Source: Bacteroidales bacterium (GTDB lineage Bacteria > Bacteroidota > Bacteroidia > Bacteroidales > UBA1715). From it: a DNA stretch of 64,000 nt. The translations under genes and the position numbers were made by a program. A model generated the notes under the pieces. It did not search any database and was not told the origin of the DNA. It worked only from the letters and a program-made list of their open reading frames with translations. Of the stretch, positions 1-8,692 are shown in pieces (position 1 is the first letter of the stretch; the number at the start of each line of letters is the position of its first letter). Where the stretch lies: positions 1-64,000 of the forward strand of contig JAITUU010000040.1 in NCBI GenBank assembly GCA_031286165.1. Direction: 5' to 3'.

Positions 1-3000
1 CGTTGGCGGCGATGTCAAAGTTACGGCAGAGGATTTTGCCGAACAGGTCGGGTTGTTTTTCTCTGCCACTATCACATAATAATCGCCGCTCTGCGTGGCA
101 TTGTACGTATCGCCTGCCGCTCCCGAAATTTTTACATCATTGCGATAATATTCATAGATGTAAGCATTCGCCGTAGCAGGCGCAGGCGTGGCACTCACTC
201 GCAAAAGCGCATCAGCACTCGTGCAGCGGTCGGTTGGCGTGGCAGTAACGGCGGCGGAGATTATTGAGCAGGGGGGGGAGGTGGCGCACGCCGAAACAGC
301 CTGCGCTTGAATTTCGTCATCGGCGTGCCCCATGAGTTTTACGTAGGCAAGATTGATAATAGATTCATTGCAGGTTGCAACGCTTCCTGTCCACTGCACG
401 GTGTATTTTTTGCCGAAGGGAATAGGATTATTTTTGCCCGAAACAATATTCCACACAATGTCGCCGCTTTGCAGCGCACCGCTATTGGTAGCACTTGTGA
501 ACGTTATTTCCGCAGGTTTTTTATCTACTATGGTCAAATTATAGGCATAGTCGTAATGGGTATAAATTTTTGAAATAGAGTGCGTGCCGTAGGAATCTCC
601 ACCGGCTATGTTTCCGTTTTTGAAGCCGAATTTACCCACACCCACCGGCAAACCGCTCACGGAATAAATCGGTGAATTGGTAGTATCTTTATTGACCCAC
701 ACACGGAGTAAATCATTATTCAAATCTATGCGCATGGTAAAGGGATTGCCGCCGCCGTAGGTGATTGTTTGCGTAGCCTGCACCAGCGTAGTATTATTTT
801 TGTACAACGTGAGTTCCATTTGGCTGGTGGTGAGCGGTTTCACTTGGAGTGCAATGTTGGAACTGCCGTTGCGCAACAGCACTTGATAGGTGGCATATAC
901 CGCCGGATTGCACTCAAACTCCACATACCCGTTGGTGCCGTAGCCGTAGTCAAACAGTGCGGTGCCGGTTTGGTTGGAATTGGTGGTGAGTTTTCCGCCC
1001 GAAAGTGTCCAATTCGAGAGTTGCCAATCGGCGGTTTGCGTTTCGGCATTTTTCACAATCGAACCGTGCGTTTGCTCGTACTCAATGGTGTAGGTTATAG
1101 GGTCGCCCACTTTGTAACTTGCTTTGTCGGCAGTTTTTTTTAAGGTGGTGGGTACAATCGGTTCGGGCACTTTGGCGCAGGTTACGGTAATTTTTGCCGT
1201 ATCATTTGCCGGCGAATTTTTATCGCCAAAAATCCACGCATAGTTCACAATATCTTCATCGGCTGTTTGGCAGATTTTTCCCGAAGGGAAGGTGGCTGTG
1301 GCGTTGTACACTATTTTCCCTTTTTGCTTCACTTGCAGTTTCGGAATACTCCAAATAATAATATCGCGCCCATCGCTCGTTTTGGCGGTAGAAAGTTTCG
1401 CGCCATTATCGGATAGAGGGCAATTTCCCACAAATGCCTCGAATTTCAAACCTTTGGGCAAGGTGTCGCGAACCACCACATTGTCCACATCTCTGCCCGG
1501 CATGGGTCCGTTGCCCAAAATTCTGCGCCACACGTAGCCGTCATATTCTTCCACCAAAATATTCGGAATGGTTTTAGCAGATTGCGAACAACCGCAGGTG
1601 AGCCATTTATTCACCGGCTCTTCTATGGATTTTCCGTTGGCATCTAATTTTTGCCACGAAGGAGTTACGGGATAGTACAATCCACCCTTATCATCGGTGT
1701 AGGTATTGCCCCACGACCAATCGTCTTTCCAATTTACGGTAGAATAATCGCTTGGAAACAACGCCCACACGCCGCGCAGGGGCGATGCTCCGCCTTTGTG
1801 CACGCGGCAATTTGCTCCGCCAAAATAGCGCGAAACGTGCATGGTGGTAGTTACCAAGAGCGGCGCGAACTGCACACTGATACGTTGATTCCAACTACCG
1901 TAAGCGTCTGTGCCGGGTACAATATTTTCGTGCGAAACCACCACGCCGGTTTTATCGCCGCCTTCGTAGATTTCGTTTTGCAAACCCCAACCTACCGGAC
2001 AAGCTGCTCCGCCTTGATAACAATTCAGCCCGGCATCGTTCAAATAGTAGGAAAAACGGTAATTTCCGTAATTAATATAGGGTTCTATGGCATCGTTGAA
2101 AAGGCGGAACATCAGTTGCAGACGCGAACCGTCAATGCCGTTGGCAAAGGCAATATTCACACGCGGGCGACCGCCGTCTATCCAACCTACTTCCGAAGAA
2201 TTTTCAAAGTCGATGGTGAAGGTTGCCTGATTGCCGCTGTTGAGTTTGGCTCGATTTGCCGATTTTTCTATTTTGAGCGAACGCGCCACTACATCGACAC
2301 AATTTCGCTGCATGGTGGCGGTAACGTAGTTGGGATATTCGTTGGTAGTCCAGCCAAGTCCGTTGGTGCAGGTAATGTCGGCAGTGGTGCAGTAGCGTCC
2401 GGAGGCGTTGTCGCCGGCACGTACTGTGTAAGAAACCTGTCCTTTGGTGGCAGCCAGAGCGTTGGTTTTGAATCCTTTCACAGTGCCAATATTCCACGTT
2501 ACTGTGTGTGCGGCGGCGTTATATACCCCACCGTTTGAGGCACTGACGAAAATAAAATCTTTGGGCACACGTTCCACAATGGTTACGCCTGCGGCATCTA
2601 CCGAACCGTAATTGCGGTAATCGAGCAGATAGGTAATTTGGTCGCCGGTGTAGCAATAGGTTACGCTGTCTTGTATGGCACGGTAAATCTTCATATTCGC
2701 TTGCGGTTTCATTTCAGCCGGTGCCGGATAGTTTCCGGTAGCAACCATCATACCCATCTGGCGCATCCAGCCGTGCATATAGTTTGGCGTGGAGGTCAAG
2801 TAGCAATCGCCGCCTTTGGTAACGTCCCACTCTATGGCGCATTGTCTGTAAAGCAAGCCCATCAATTCATAATCTTGCGCAGACACAGCGGAGTACGTTC
2901 CTGTACCCACCTGCCAATTCAATACAAAAAAATCACTGCCCGAAACGCCGGTCATAGGGTCGTACTGCACATTGAGCGTAGCAGGTCCGCTGTACGGAAG

Positions 3001-4278
3001 GTTTTTTGGGTCGCCATATTCCACGCATTTTGAACCTGCGGCGGTATTCCAGCGAGCGGGGTCATTCAAAAATGCCGACATGCGCACACCGGCATCGTAT
3101 TCGTGCGTATTGCCGCCGCTCACCACCGCGTGCGTGGTAGGATTCCACGAGTAGGTAGGATTGCCGTGCCACATGTAATTGGCTATGGTGCGCCACGAAT
3201 TGCGGTAGTCCTCGCCCATATTGAAGTTGGTGAAGGTGGCTACGTTGTTGGCAGACAAGTCCACCCAACCGGCGGTGGGAATTGCTTTGGAATTTTTGGC
3301 AATCAACTGCCCCATAAGCCAATCCGAAGAGGCTTCGCCGCGCCGAAATTGCTCTATTTCCCAAGGGTCGCCGCCTTCGGCTTGCAAAAGTTCGTAAAAT
3401 TCGCGGAAATATGCCGGAGCGTTGTAATCGAAGTGCTGAGTAGTGCTTCCGCCAAATTCGGGTATAATGCTCACTCCGCCTATATTCAGCGGATTTGCAG
3501 CAGCCCACGTAGTTTGCTCGTTCCACGTATCGCCGCCTTTGGGGTAGCCGTCAAAACCAATCAGCCCGGAATTGCTGCGGCGCGGATTTTCGGTAGGAAA
3601 GCGCGTAGAGCGTGCAACCAATCCGCGAATGACGTTTATCATTTCCTGTTTATACGAAATATTGTTTCCGCAGGCATCTTTTACTATATTTCCATTGGCA
3701 TCGCGCATAAATTCGCCCCACTGCATATACGCCACATAGAGCGCGAGGGCAACGTCCACATCGCCATCGGCAGCGGTATTTCCACCTTCGCCGTCATCGC
3801 TTATGGCAAAATCGCCGTAACCGTAGTTCGGTGCATTGTTCGAGCAATCTTTGTAGCGTTTGGTTTTCACGCGGCGTTTGTCGTGCGTGCACATCCAATA
3901 GCCGTTGAAGGTTACTTGGTCTGCCATATACGCCGCCGCAAGCAGGGCATAGCCATCGCCTTCGGTGCAGTCATACGCCGATTTGTAGGGAGTCCAAATA
4001 TATTTGATGCCCGCCCACGATTCGCCGGTGTATTCAAATTCGTTGGCATGAATGACGTAAGCATCGCGAATGTCCTGCTCCATTTCGGCGTGCACCACCC
4101 CCTCGGCATTGCGCGTGCCAAGGTTGCCCAACGTATGATTGCTTCCGTAAGCATATTCCAAAAACTGCGGAAAAGGATAGGCAGGATTGCCCGAATTGAT
4201 GTACACCGGCACGGCGTGAGCAGTGGAAGAAAGAAGCAAAAATGCCGCAATGATATAATTTGTCAAAAATCGGTTCAT
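1..4278 (-). CDS. GH8 glycanase with DUF11 and Ig-like modules (partial, runs off left edge)
   Basis: The frame is open from ATG at 4278 to the window edge, over 1426 codons; the C-terminus is missing. Residues 1-22 are a signal peptide ending in AHA. Residues about 30-520 look like a glycoside hydrolase family 8 catalytic domain: CTEGDGYALL holds the likely proton donor Glu106, residues 169-187 fit the GH8 signature around DGDVD, and GEDYRNSWR holds a candidate base Asp357. Known GH8 enzymes cut beta-1,4-glucans, xylan or chitosan. Downstream are DUF11-type domains from about residue 530, one split by a lectin-like insert, then Ig-like domains near the edge. A type IX sorting domain is likely beyond the edge but not visible. 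No terminal stop or partner gene is seen on this side. Large plus-strand ORFs here are shadows. Confidence 0.85.
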   Translation of the reverse strand, partial: MNRFLTNYIIAAFLLLSSTAHAVPVYINSGNPAYPFPQFLEYAYGSNHTLGNLGTRNAEGVVHAEMEQDIRDAYVIHANEFEYTGESWAGIKYIWTPYKSAYDCTEGDGYALLAAAYMADQVTFNGYWMCTHDKRRVKTKRYKDCSNNAPNYGYGDFAISDDGEGGNTAADGDVDVALALYVAYMQWGEFMRDANGNIVKDACGNNISYKQEMINVIRGLVARSTRFPTENPRRSNSGLIGFDGYPKGGDTWNEQTTWAAANPLNIGGVSIIPEFGGSTTQHFDYNAPAYFREFYELLQAEGGDPWEIEQFRRGEASSDWLMGQLIAKNSKAIPTAGWVDLSANNVATFTNFNMGEDYRNSWRTIANYMWHGNPTYSWNPTTHAVVSGGNTHEYDAGVRMSAFLNDPARWNTAAGSKCVEYGDPKNLPYSGPATLNVQYDPMTGVSGSDFFVLNWQVGTGTYSAVSAQDYELMGLLYRQCAIEWDVTKGGDCYLTSTPNYMHGWMRQMGMMVATGNYPAPAEMKPQANMKIYRAIQDSVTYCYTGDQITYLLDYRNYGSVDAAGVTIVERVPKDFIFVSASNGGVYNAAAHTVTWNIGTVKGFKTNALAATKGQVSYTVRAGDNASGRYCTTADITCTNGLGWTTNEYPNYVTATMQRNCVDVVARSLKIEKSANRAKLNSGNQATFTIDFENSSEVGWIDGGRPRVNIAFANGIDGSRLQLMFRLFNDAIEPYINYGNYRFSYYLNDAGLNCYQGGAACPVGWGLQNEIYEGGDKTGVVVSHENIVPGTDAYGSWNQRISVQFAPLLVTTTMHVSRYFGGANCRVHKGGASPLRGVWALFPSDYSTVNWKDDWSWGNTYTDDKGGLYYPVTPSWQKLDANGKSIEEPVNKWLTCGCSQSAKTIPNILVEEYDGYVWRRILGNGPMPGRDVDNVVVRDTLPKGLKFEAFVGNCPLSDNGAKLSTAKTSDGRDIIIWSIPKLQVKQKGKIVYNATATFPSGKICQTADEDIVNYAWIFGDKNSPANDTAKITVTCAKVPEPIVPTTLKKTADKASYKVGDPITYTIEYEQTHGSIVKNAETQTADWQLSNWTLSGGKLTTNSNQTGTALFDYGYGTNGYVEFECNPAVYATYQVLLRNGSSNIALQVKPLTTSQMELTLYKNNTTLVQATQTITYGGGNPFTMRIDLNNDLLRVWVNKDTTNSPIYSVSGLPVGVGKFGFKNGNIAGGDSYGTHSISKIYTHYDYAYNLTIVDKKPAEITFTSATNSGALQSGDIVWNIVSGKNNPIPFGKKYTVQWTGSVATCNESIINLAYVKLMGHADDEIQAQAVSACATSPPCSIISAAVTATPTDRCTSADALLRVSATPAPATANAYIYEYYRNDVKISGAAGDTYNATQSGDYYVIVAEKNNPTCSAKSSAVTLTSPPT

Positions 4279-4399
4279 ATTCAAATTGATGTTCTTGCAG
4301 TATATGACTAAAAAAAAGCATAAAAGGTTGCATGGAGCAAAATTTGCTAAATATAGAAAAATTAATTGAAACACAAATACTTATTTTCAAAAAATTACA

Positions 4400-4407
4400 T
4401 ACTTTTG
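4400..4407 (+). promoter_or_regulatory. -7 promoter box TACTTTTG
   Basis: Matches the Bacteroidetes TAnnTTTG box, about 90 bp before the first SGNH gene of the acylation operon. No clear -33 TTTG was found at normal spacing. Confidence 0.5.
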
Positions 4408-4498
4408 CAACCCCTTTACTTTAAAAAGCACGTAAAAATGAATTTGTTTTGTAGTATGCCACTTGCACACGTTATGGTATATGCTTTGAAGTAAAATT

Positions 4499-5926
4499 AT
4501 GCACAAAAATTACATTCGCACGGTCTTTTTCTTCCTTGTAACGGTGGTTGCAGTGGTATGGCGTTTTCATAGTTTAAGCATTGCGCCTACCATCAAACCC
4601 TACAATTTATTGGCAGATGTTTCCATAAAAGAAACGCCAAAATTACTGGATTCGGTGGCAGTTGCGCCAACAATAGCCGTAGTACCGCCACCACCGCCGC
4701 GCGATTCGTTTCCCTACCCCAAAGGAGTGCTGCGCTTGGAAAATTTTACCGGCAATGAGTATCCTTTGGATTCACTCATAGAAAAATTGTTTACAAATGA
4801 GCAAGTGCGCGCGGCATGGTTTGGCGATTCATTTACCGAAGCCGATATTTTGGTGGGCGATTTGCGCGACACCTTGCAATCGCTCTACGGCGGCAATGGT
4901 GTAGGTTTTGTACCTATGGCTACCGATGCCGCAGGATACCGGCGCACAGTAGCACACAATCACAGCGGCTGGAACACCCAATCGTTTATCAACAAAAAAG
5001 CCGGCGACATCAATTTTGGCATTTGCGGACGAATTTATGAACCAAGTGCTGCCGCCTATTCTACCTACAAAAGCAGCAATTCGCACCGGCACACGCGAAA
5101 ATTCGACAAAATTCGTGTATTCTATACTGCCCAAACCAATAGAAATTTTCTTATGCGCGTGGGTAGCGAAGAATGGCAATCACTGCCGCTTACTGCCACA
5201 AAACTACCGCAACAAGTAGTGGTGAACAATGGAAACACACAAACAGTTTCCCTGCGCATGAACGATACCATTGGCGGCATATCCTTCTACGGTGCATCGC
5301 TGGAAGACACTACCGGTTTTTACATCGACAATTTTTCCATAAAAAGTAATTCGGGTTTGGGAATGTTGCACTTGCGCGAAGATTTTTTGCATAGTTTCCA
5401 CGAAATGCTGCACTACGACCTTATAGTACTGCAATTTGGGCTGAACGTAGCCGGAAAAACTCCCATGAACTACTCCAACTACACCAAGCAAATGGAAAAA
5501 GTAATCGAAAAACTGAAACAATCCTTTCCCGATGTGCCCATACTCATAATTTCGGTGAGCGACCGCAGCCACCAAGTGCAGGGTGAATACAAAACAATGG
5601 AAGGAATCCCCTATTTTGTGGAAGTGCAGCGCAAAATGGCTGCCGACAATCATCTGCTTTTTTGGAATCTGTATGAGGCTATGGGCGGCGAAAATTCCAT
5701 GGCGAACTTTGTAGAAAAAAATCTTGCAAACAAAGATTATACGCACCTCAATCACGCCGGTGGACGAGTGCTCGGTCTAAAACTCGCAAACACGTTTATT
5801 CACGAAGTTGATGTATATAAAAAACGAAAATCACAACAATATCCGCATCAGGAAATAAATCCGCAAACACCTCATTTTGCCGACATTGTGCCCCACACTA
5901 GTATAAAAACCGAACTACACAAATGA
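4499..5926 (+). CDS. Membrane-anchored SGNH-fold hydrolase/acyltransferase
   Basis: 475 residues. An N-terminal hydrophobic segment (about 7-22) acts as membrane anchor or uncleaved signal and is followed by a Pro-rich linker, so the catalytic part should face the periplasm. The SGNH blocks are visible: GDSFTEAD at 109-116 (nucleophile Ser111), an FGLN block near 314, and DYTHLNHAG near 413 supplying Asp and His. Such proteins remove or transfer O-acyl groups on glycans. The stop overlaps the next start by 4 nt, and the operon continues with a second SGNH protein and an MBOAT, which points to O-acetylation of an exported or surface polysaccharide. The polymer is unknown. Confidence 0.8.
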   Translation: MHKNYIRTVFFFLVTVVAVVWRFHSLSIAPTIKPYNLLADVSIKETPKLLDSVAVAPTIAVVPPPPPRDSFPYPKGVLRLENFTGNEYPLDSLIEKLFTNEQVRAAWFGDSFTEADILVGDLRDTLQSLYGGNGVGFVPMATDAAGYRRTVAHNHSGWNTQSFINKKAGDINFGICGRIYEPSAAAYSTYKSSNSHRHTRKFDKIRVFYTAQTNRNFLMRVGSEEWQSLPLTATKLPQQVVVNNGNTQTVSLRMNDTIGGISFYGASLEDTTGFYIDNFSIKSNSGLGMLHLREDFLHSFHEMLHYDLIVLQFGLNVAGKTPMNYSNYTKQMEKVIEKLKQSFPDVPILIISVSDRSHQVQGEYKTMEGIPYFVEVQRKMAADNHLLFWNLYEAMGGENSMANFVEKNLANKDYTHLNHAGGRVLGLKLANTFIHEVDVYKKRKSQQYPHQEINPQTPHFADIVPHTSIKTELHK

Positions 5927-7146
5927 AAAAACACGCATATTTCATTCTTCTGCTCATTAGCGCACCCCTGCTCTATTGCGCAAGCTCTGCGCATGAAGTG
6001 CGCAACACTTCCGCACACATGTCTTCTGCACTCGATTCTGTCTATCCTTTTCTCAATCTCGCCGCCGATAGCGTTACCGGCAGCGAATACCTTGCTCCAT
6101 TTTTTGCAAAACTGCTCGAACTCGAACAAAACAACAACCGTATTATCAGCATAGTACACTGCGGCGATTCGCACATTCAAGCCGATATAATGACCGAAGA
6201 ACTACGTTCACTCATGCAGCGTCAATTTGGCAACGCCGGCAGAGGACTAATTTTTCCGCATCGCACCGCACGGTCAAATGAACCCTATAATTTTCAAAGC
6301 ACCACCACCGGCGAATGGAAACAAGTGAGCATAGTGAGCCGCGAGCGCGTGTGTGAACCCGGCATTGCCACACGCAGTATTTTCACCACCGACACTGCCG
6401 CCGCACTCAGTATTACACTCAAAAACGATTATTTTCAAAAAATGACCGTGTTCGCACCCAAAGGAGAGCAGTTTTGCGATTTTTCGGTAGAAAGCACCAG
6501 CGAAGAACTTCTTTCATCGCAATCACCCAATAATACATTTACTTTTACAAAATTATGTAACAACTTCACTATCAAACCAATACAGCGCGATAGCAGCGCG
6601 AAAGAATTTCGCTTATACGGAATTTGCTTGCAAAACGATTCTACGCACGGCGTACTCTATCACTCTATGGGTAGCAACGGAGCACACTTGCAGCAATACA
6701 ACAATGCTCCCGAATTTTTCGCGCAACTGCCGCAACTCCACGCCGATATTATTATAGTATCACTGGGCACCAACGAAGGCGCGGCTCGCGATATTACCAA
6801 AGAAATAGTGTATAACAATGCCGTGCAAATGATAACAAACATTCGCCGCGAGCAACCGGAAATATCCATTCTGCTCACCACACCCACACACAATTTTTAT
6901 CTAAAAAAATACCCAAATCAGCGTATAAAAATAGTGCGCGAAGGACTATTGCAAGCCGCTGCCGACATGCACTGCGGTATTATAGACCTCTACACCATTG
7001 GCGGAGGCGAAGGCTCGTGCTACAAATGGAAGGCGCAGGCATTACTCCGCGCCGATGGCGTGCACTACTCCGGCACTGGCTACCGCTTACAAGGGAATTT
7101 AATATACAACGCCTTACTCCATAGTTATGCTCACTATGCACATTGA
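5923..7146 (+). CDS. Exported SGNH-fold hydrolase/acyltransferase (second copy)
   Basis: 407 residues with a signal peptide. The end of the hydrophobic core reads LLYC, a poor lipobox because of Tyr before Cys19, so lipoprotein status is uncertain. Catalytic blocks are GDSHIQAD at 81-88 (Ser83), SLGTNEGAA around 285 and DGVHYSGTGY near the C-terminus with the His. It overlaps the upstream SGNH gene by 4 nt and the downstream MBOAT by 20 nt, so the three are almost certainly translated together. It is a diverged paralogue of its neighbour. By analogy with AlgI/AlgJ-type and PatA/PatB systems, one of the two may transfer the acyl group brought across the membrane by the MBOAT. Confidence 0.8.
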   Translation: MKKHAYFILLLISAPLLYCASSAHEVRNTSAHMSSALDSVYPFLNLAADSVTGSEYLAPFFAKLLELEQNNNRIISIVHCGDSHIQADIMTEELRSLMQRQFGNAGRGLIFPHRTARSNEPYNFQSTTTGEWKQVSIVSRERVCEPGIATRSIFTTDTAAALSITLKNDYFQKMTVFAPKGEQFCDFSVESTSEELLSSQSPNNTFTFTKLCNNFTIKPIQRDSSAKEFRLYGICLQNDSTHGVLYHSMGSNGAHLQQYNNAPEFFAQLPQLHADIIIVSLGTNEGAARDITKEIVYNNAVQMITNIRREQPEISILLTTPTHNFYLKKYPNQRIKIVREGLLQAAADMHCGIIDLYTIGGGEGSCYKWKAQALLRADGVHYSGTGYRLQGNLIYNALLHSYAHYAH

Positions 7147-8623
7147 TTTTCACGCAGTAGCCAATCTTTTTGTGTATCACAAAGGCGATTTTCTATCTAT
7201 CAATAGCGGATTTTTCTTGTTTTTGTTTATCGCATTCACCGGTATTTACAGTCTTGTGTATCGCCGCGAATTTGTGCGAAATTGGTTTATTATAGCATTT
7301 TCGCTCTTTTTTTACTATAAATCGAGCGGCGTGTATGTGGCACTGCTCGCATTTACCTGCATTTCCGATTATTTCATTGGAAAATTTCTTTTCGCGGCAC
7401 ACAAAAAACACGCTCGCCTTTGCTTGCTTCTTCTCAGCATTTGCATCAATTTGGGAATGTTGGTGTATTTTAAATACACTAATTTTCTCGGTGAAATGTT
7501 CAGTAATTTACTGCATCGCCCCTTTCAGGGATTCACTATTTTCCTTCCGGCAGGACTTTCGTTTTTTGTTTTTCAAAGTTTGAGTTACACCATAGACTTG
7601 TACAGGAAAAATACCGAACCGGCGCGTTCACTCAGCGAATATGCTTTTTATCTCACGTTTTTTCCACGTATTCTCACCGGTCCCATTGTGCGGGCAAAGG
7701 ATTTTCTACCGCAAATTCGCCGCACGCCCGTAGTGAGCCGCGAAGATTTCGGGCGCGGAATTTTTTGGATAAGCACCGGACTTTTCAAAAAAATGATTAT
7801 CAGCGACTACATCAGCCTCAATTTTGTAGATAGAATTTTTGATGAACCCACACTCTATTCCGGTTTGGAAAATCTCTTTGGCGTGTATGGCTACACTTTG
7901 CAAATCTACTGCGATTTTTCGGGCTATACCGACATGGCTCTCGGTGTGGCTCTGCTCATGGGTTTCACCCTGCCGGCAAACTTCGACTCTCCCTATCAAT
8001 CTGCCAACATTACCGAATTTTGGCGGCGGTGGCACATCACTCTTTCGCAGTGGCTGCGCGATTATCTCTATATTTCGCTGGGCGGCAATCGTAAAGGAAA
8101 AATTCGCACCTACATCAATTTAATGATAACGATGGTGCTGGGCGGACTGTGGCACGGCGCGGCTATGCGCTACATTCTGTGGGGAACGCTGCACGGCGCG
8201 GCTTTGGTGGTGGAAAAATTCGTAAAATCGTTTACCAAAGGGCGCGTTATCATTACCAATCGCCTTATTGCCGGCGGCACGCACCTGCTTTCACAACTTG
8301 CAACCTTCCATTTTGTAGCCTTCTGCTGGATTTTCTTCCGCGCCAAAGATATGCCCACAGCAAAAAGTGTTCTCACGCAAATCAGCACACAATTTCACCC
8401 CGAAGTATTTTTGCAATTCATGCACGGCTACAGCACCGTACTATGGCTCATGGTGGTGGGTTACGCGCTGCATGTAGTACCACGCAGCAGAGAACTTCGC
8501 GTGCAACAATTTTTTATACGCACCCCCATAGTGCTCAAAATTTTCTATTTGGCAGTCATTCTCTTTACTGTAATACAAATGAAATCATCGGAAATTCAGC
8601 CCTTCATTTATTTGCAGTATTAA
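7127..8623 (+). CDS. MBOAT family membrane O-acyltransferase (AlgI/DltB type)
   Basis: 498 residues with about ten hydrophobic segments. The motif GGLWHGA carries the invariant MBOAT histidine, His343, and GPIVRAKDFLPQ is typical of the AlgI/PatA branch. Family members pass an acyl group, usually acetyl, from the cytoplasm to an extracytoplasmic acceptor for alginate, peptidoglycan or teichoic acid modification. The ATG at 7127 overlaps the upstream gene by 20 nt; an ATG at 7136 is an alternative. It is the last gene of the SGNH-SGNH-MBOAT operon and converges on the GH9 gene. The substrate polymer cannot be told from the sequence. Confidence 0.9.
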   Translation: MLTMHIDFHAVANLFVYHKGDFLSINSGFFLFLFIAFTGIYSLVYRREFVRNWFIIAFSLFFYYKSSGVYVALLAFTCISDYFIGKFLFAAHKKHARLCLLLLSICINLGMLVYFKYTNFLGEMFSNLLHRPFQGFTIFLPAGLSFFVFQSLSYTIDLYRKNTEPARSLSEYAFYLTFFPRILTGPIVRAKDFLPQIRRTPVVSREDFGRGIFWISTGLFKKMIISDYISLNFVDRIFDEPTLYSGLENLFGVYGYTLQIYCDFSGYTDMALGVALLMGFTLPANFDSPYQSANITEFWRRWHITLSQWLRDYLYISLGGNRKGKIRTYINLMITMVLGGLWHGAAMRYILWGTLHGAALVVEKFVKSFTKGRVIITNRLIAGGTHLLSQLATFHFVAFCWIFFRAKDMPTAKSVLTQISTQFHPEVFLQFMHGYSTVLWLMVVGYALHVVPRSRELRVQQFFIRTPIVLKIFYLAVILFTVIQMKSSEIQPFIYLQY

Positions 8624-8631
8624 CGCAACCT

Positions 8632-8672
8632 CCTCTAAATCCCCCAAAGGGAGAAAATGGCTCCTCCCCTTC
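8632..8672. repeat. Intergenic C-rich palindromic repeat
   Basis: The 69-bp gap between convergent genes has a TCTAAATCCCCC...GGGAG segment. A related C/G-rich element with a GATTTAGGGGG arm lies at 58530-58562, so this looks like a dispersed family. It may also help end transcription. Confidence 0.4.
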
Positions 8673-8692
8673 GGGAAAATTGGGTGTTTTTT

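Noticed and set aside
1651..4311. Long plus-strand ORFs (1651-2538, 3103-4311) opposite the GH8 gene
   Set aside because: They lie antisense to a continuous minus-strand frame with GH8 and DUF11 motifs, and their translations show no family features.
8624..8692. Strong terminator after the MBOAT gene
   Set aside because: The C-rich element could fold, but no clean stem followed by a T-run is seen for the plus strand; kept only as a repeat.
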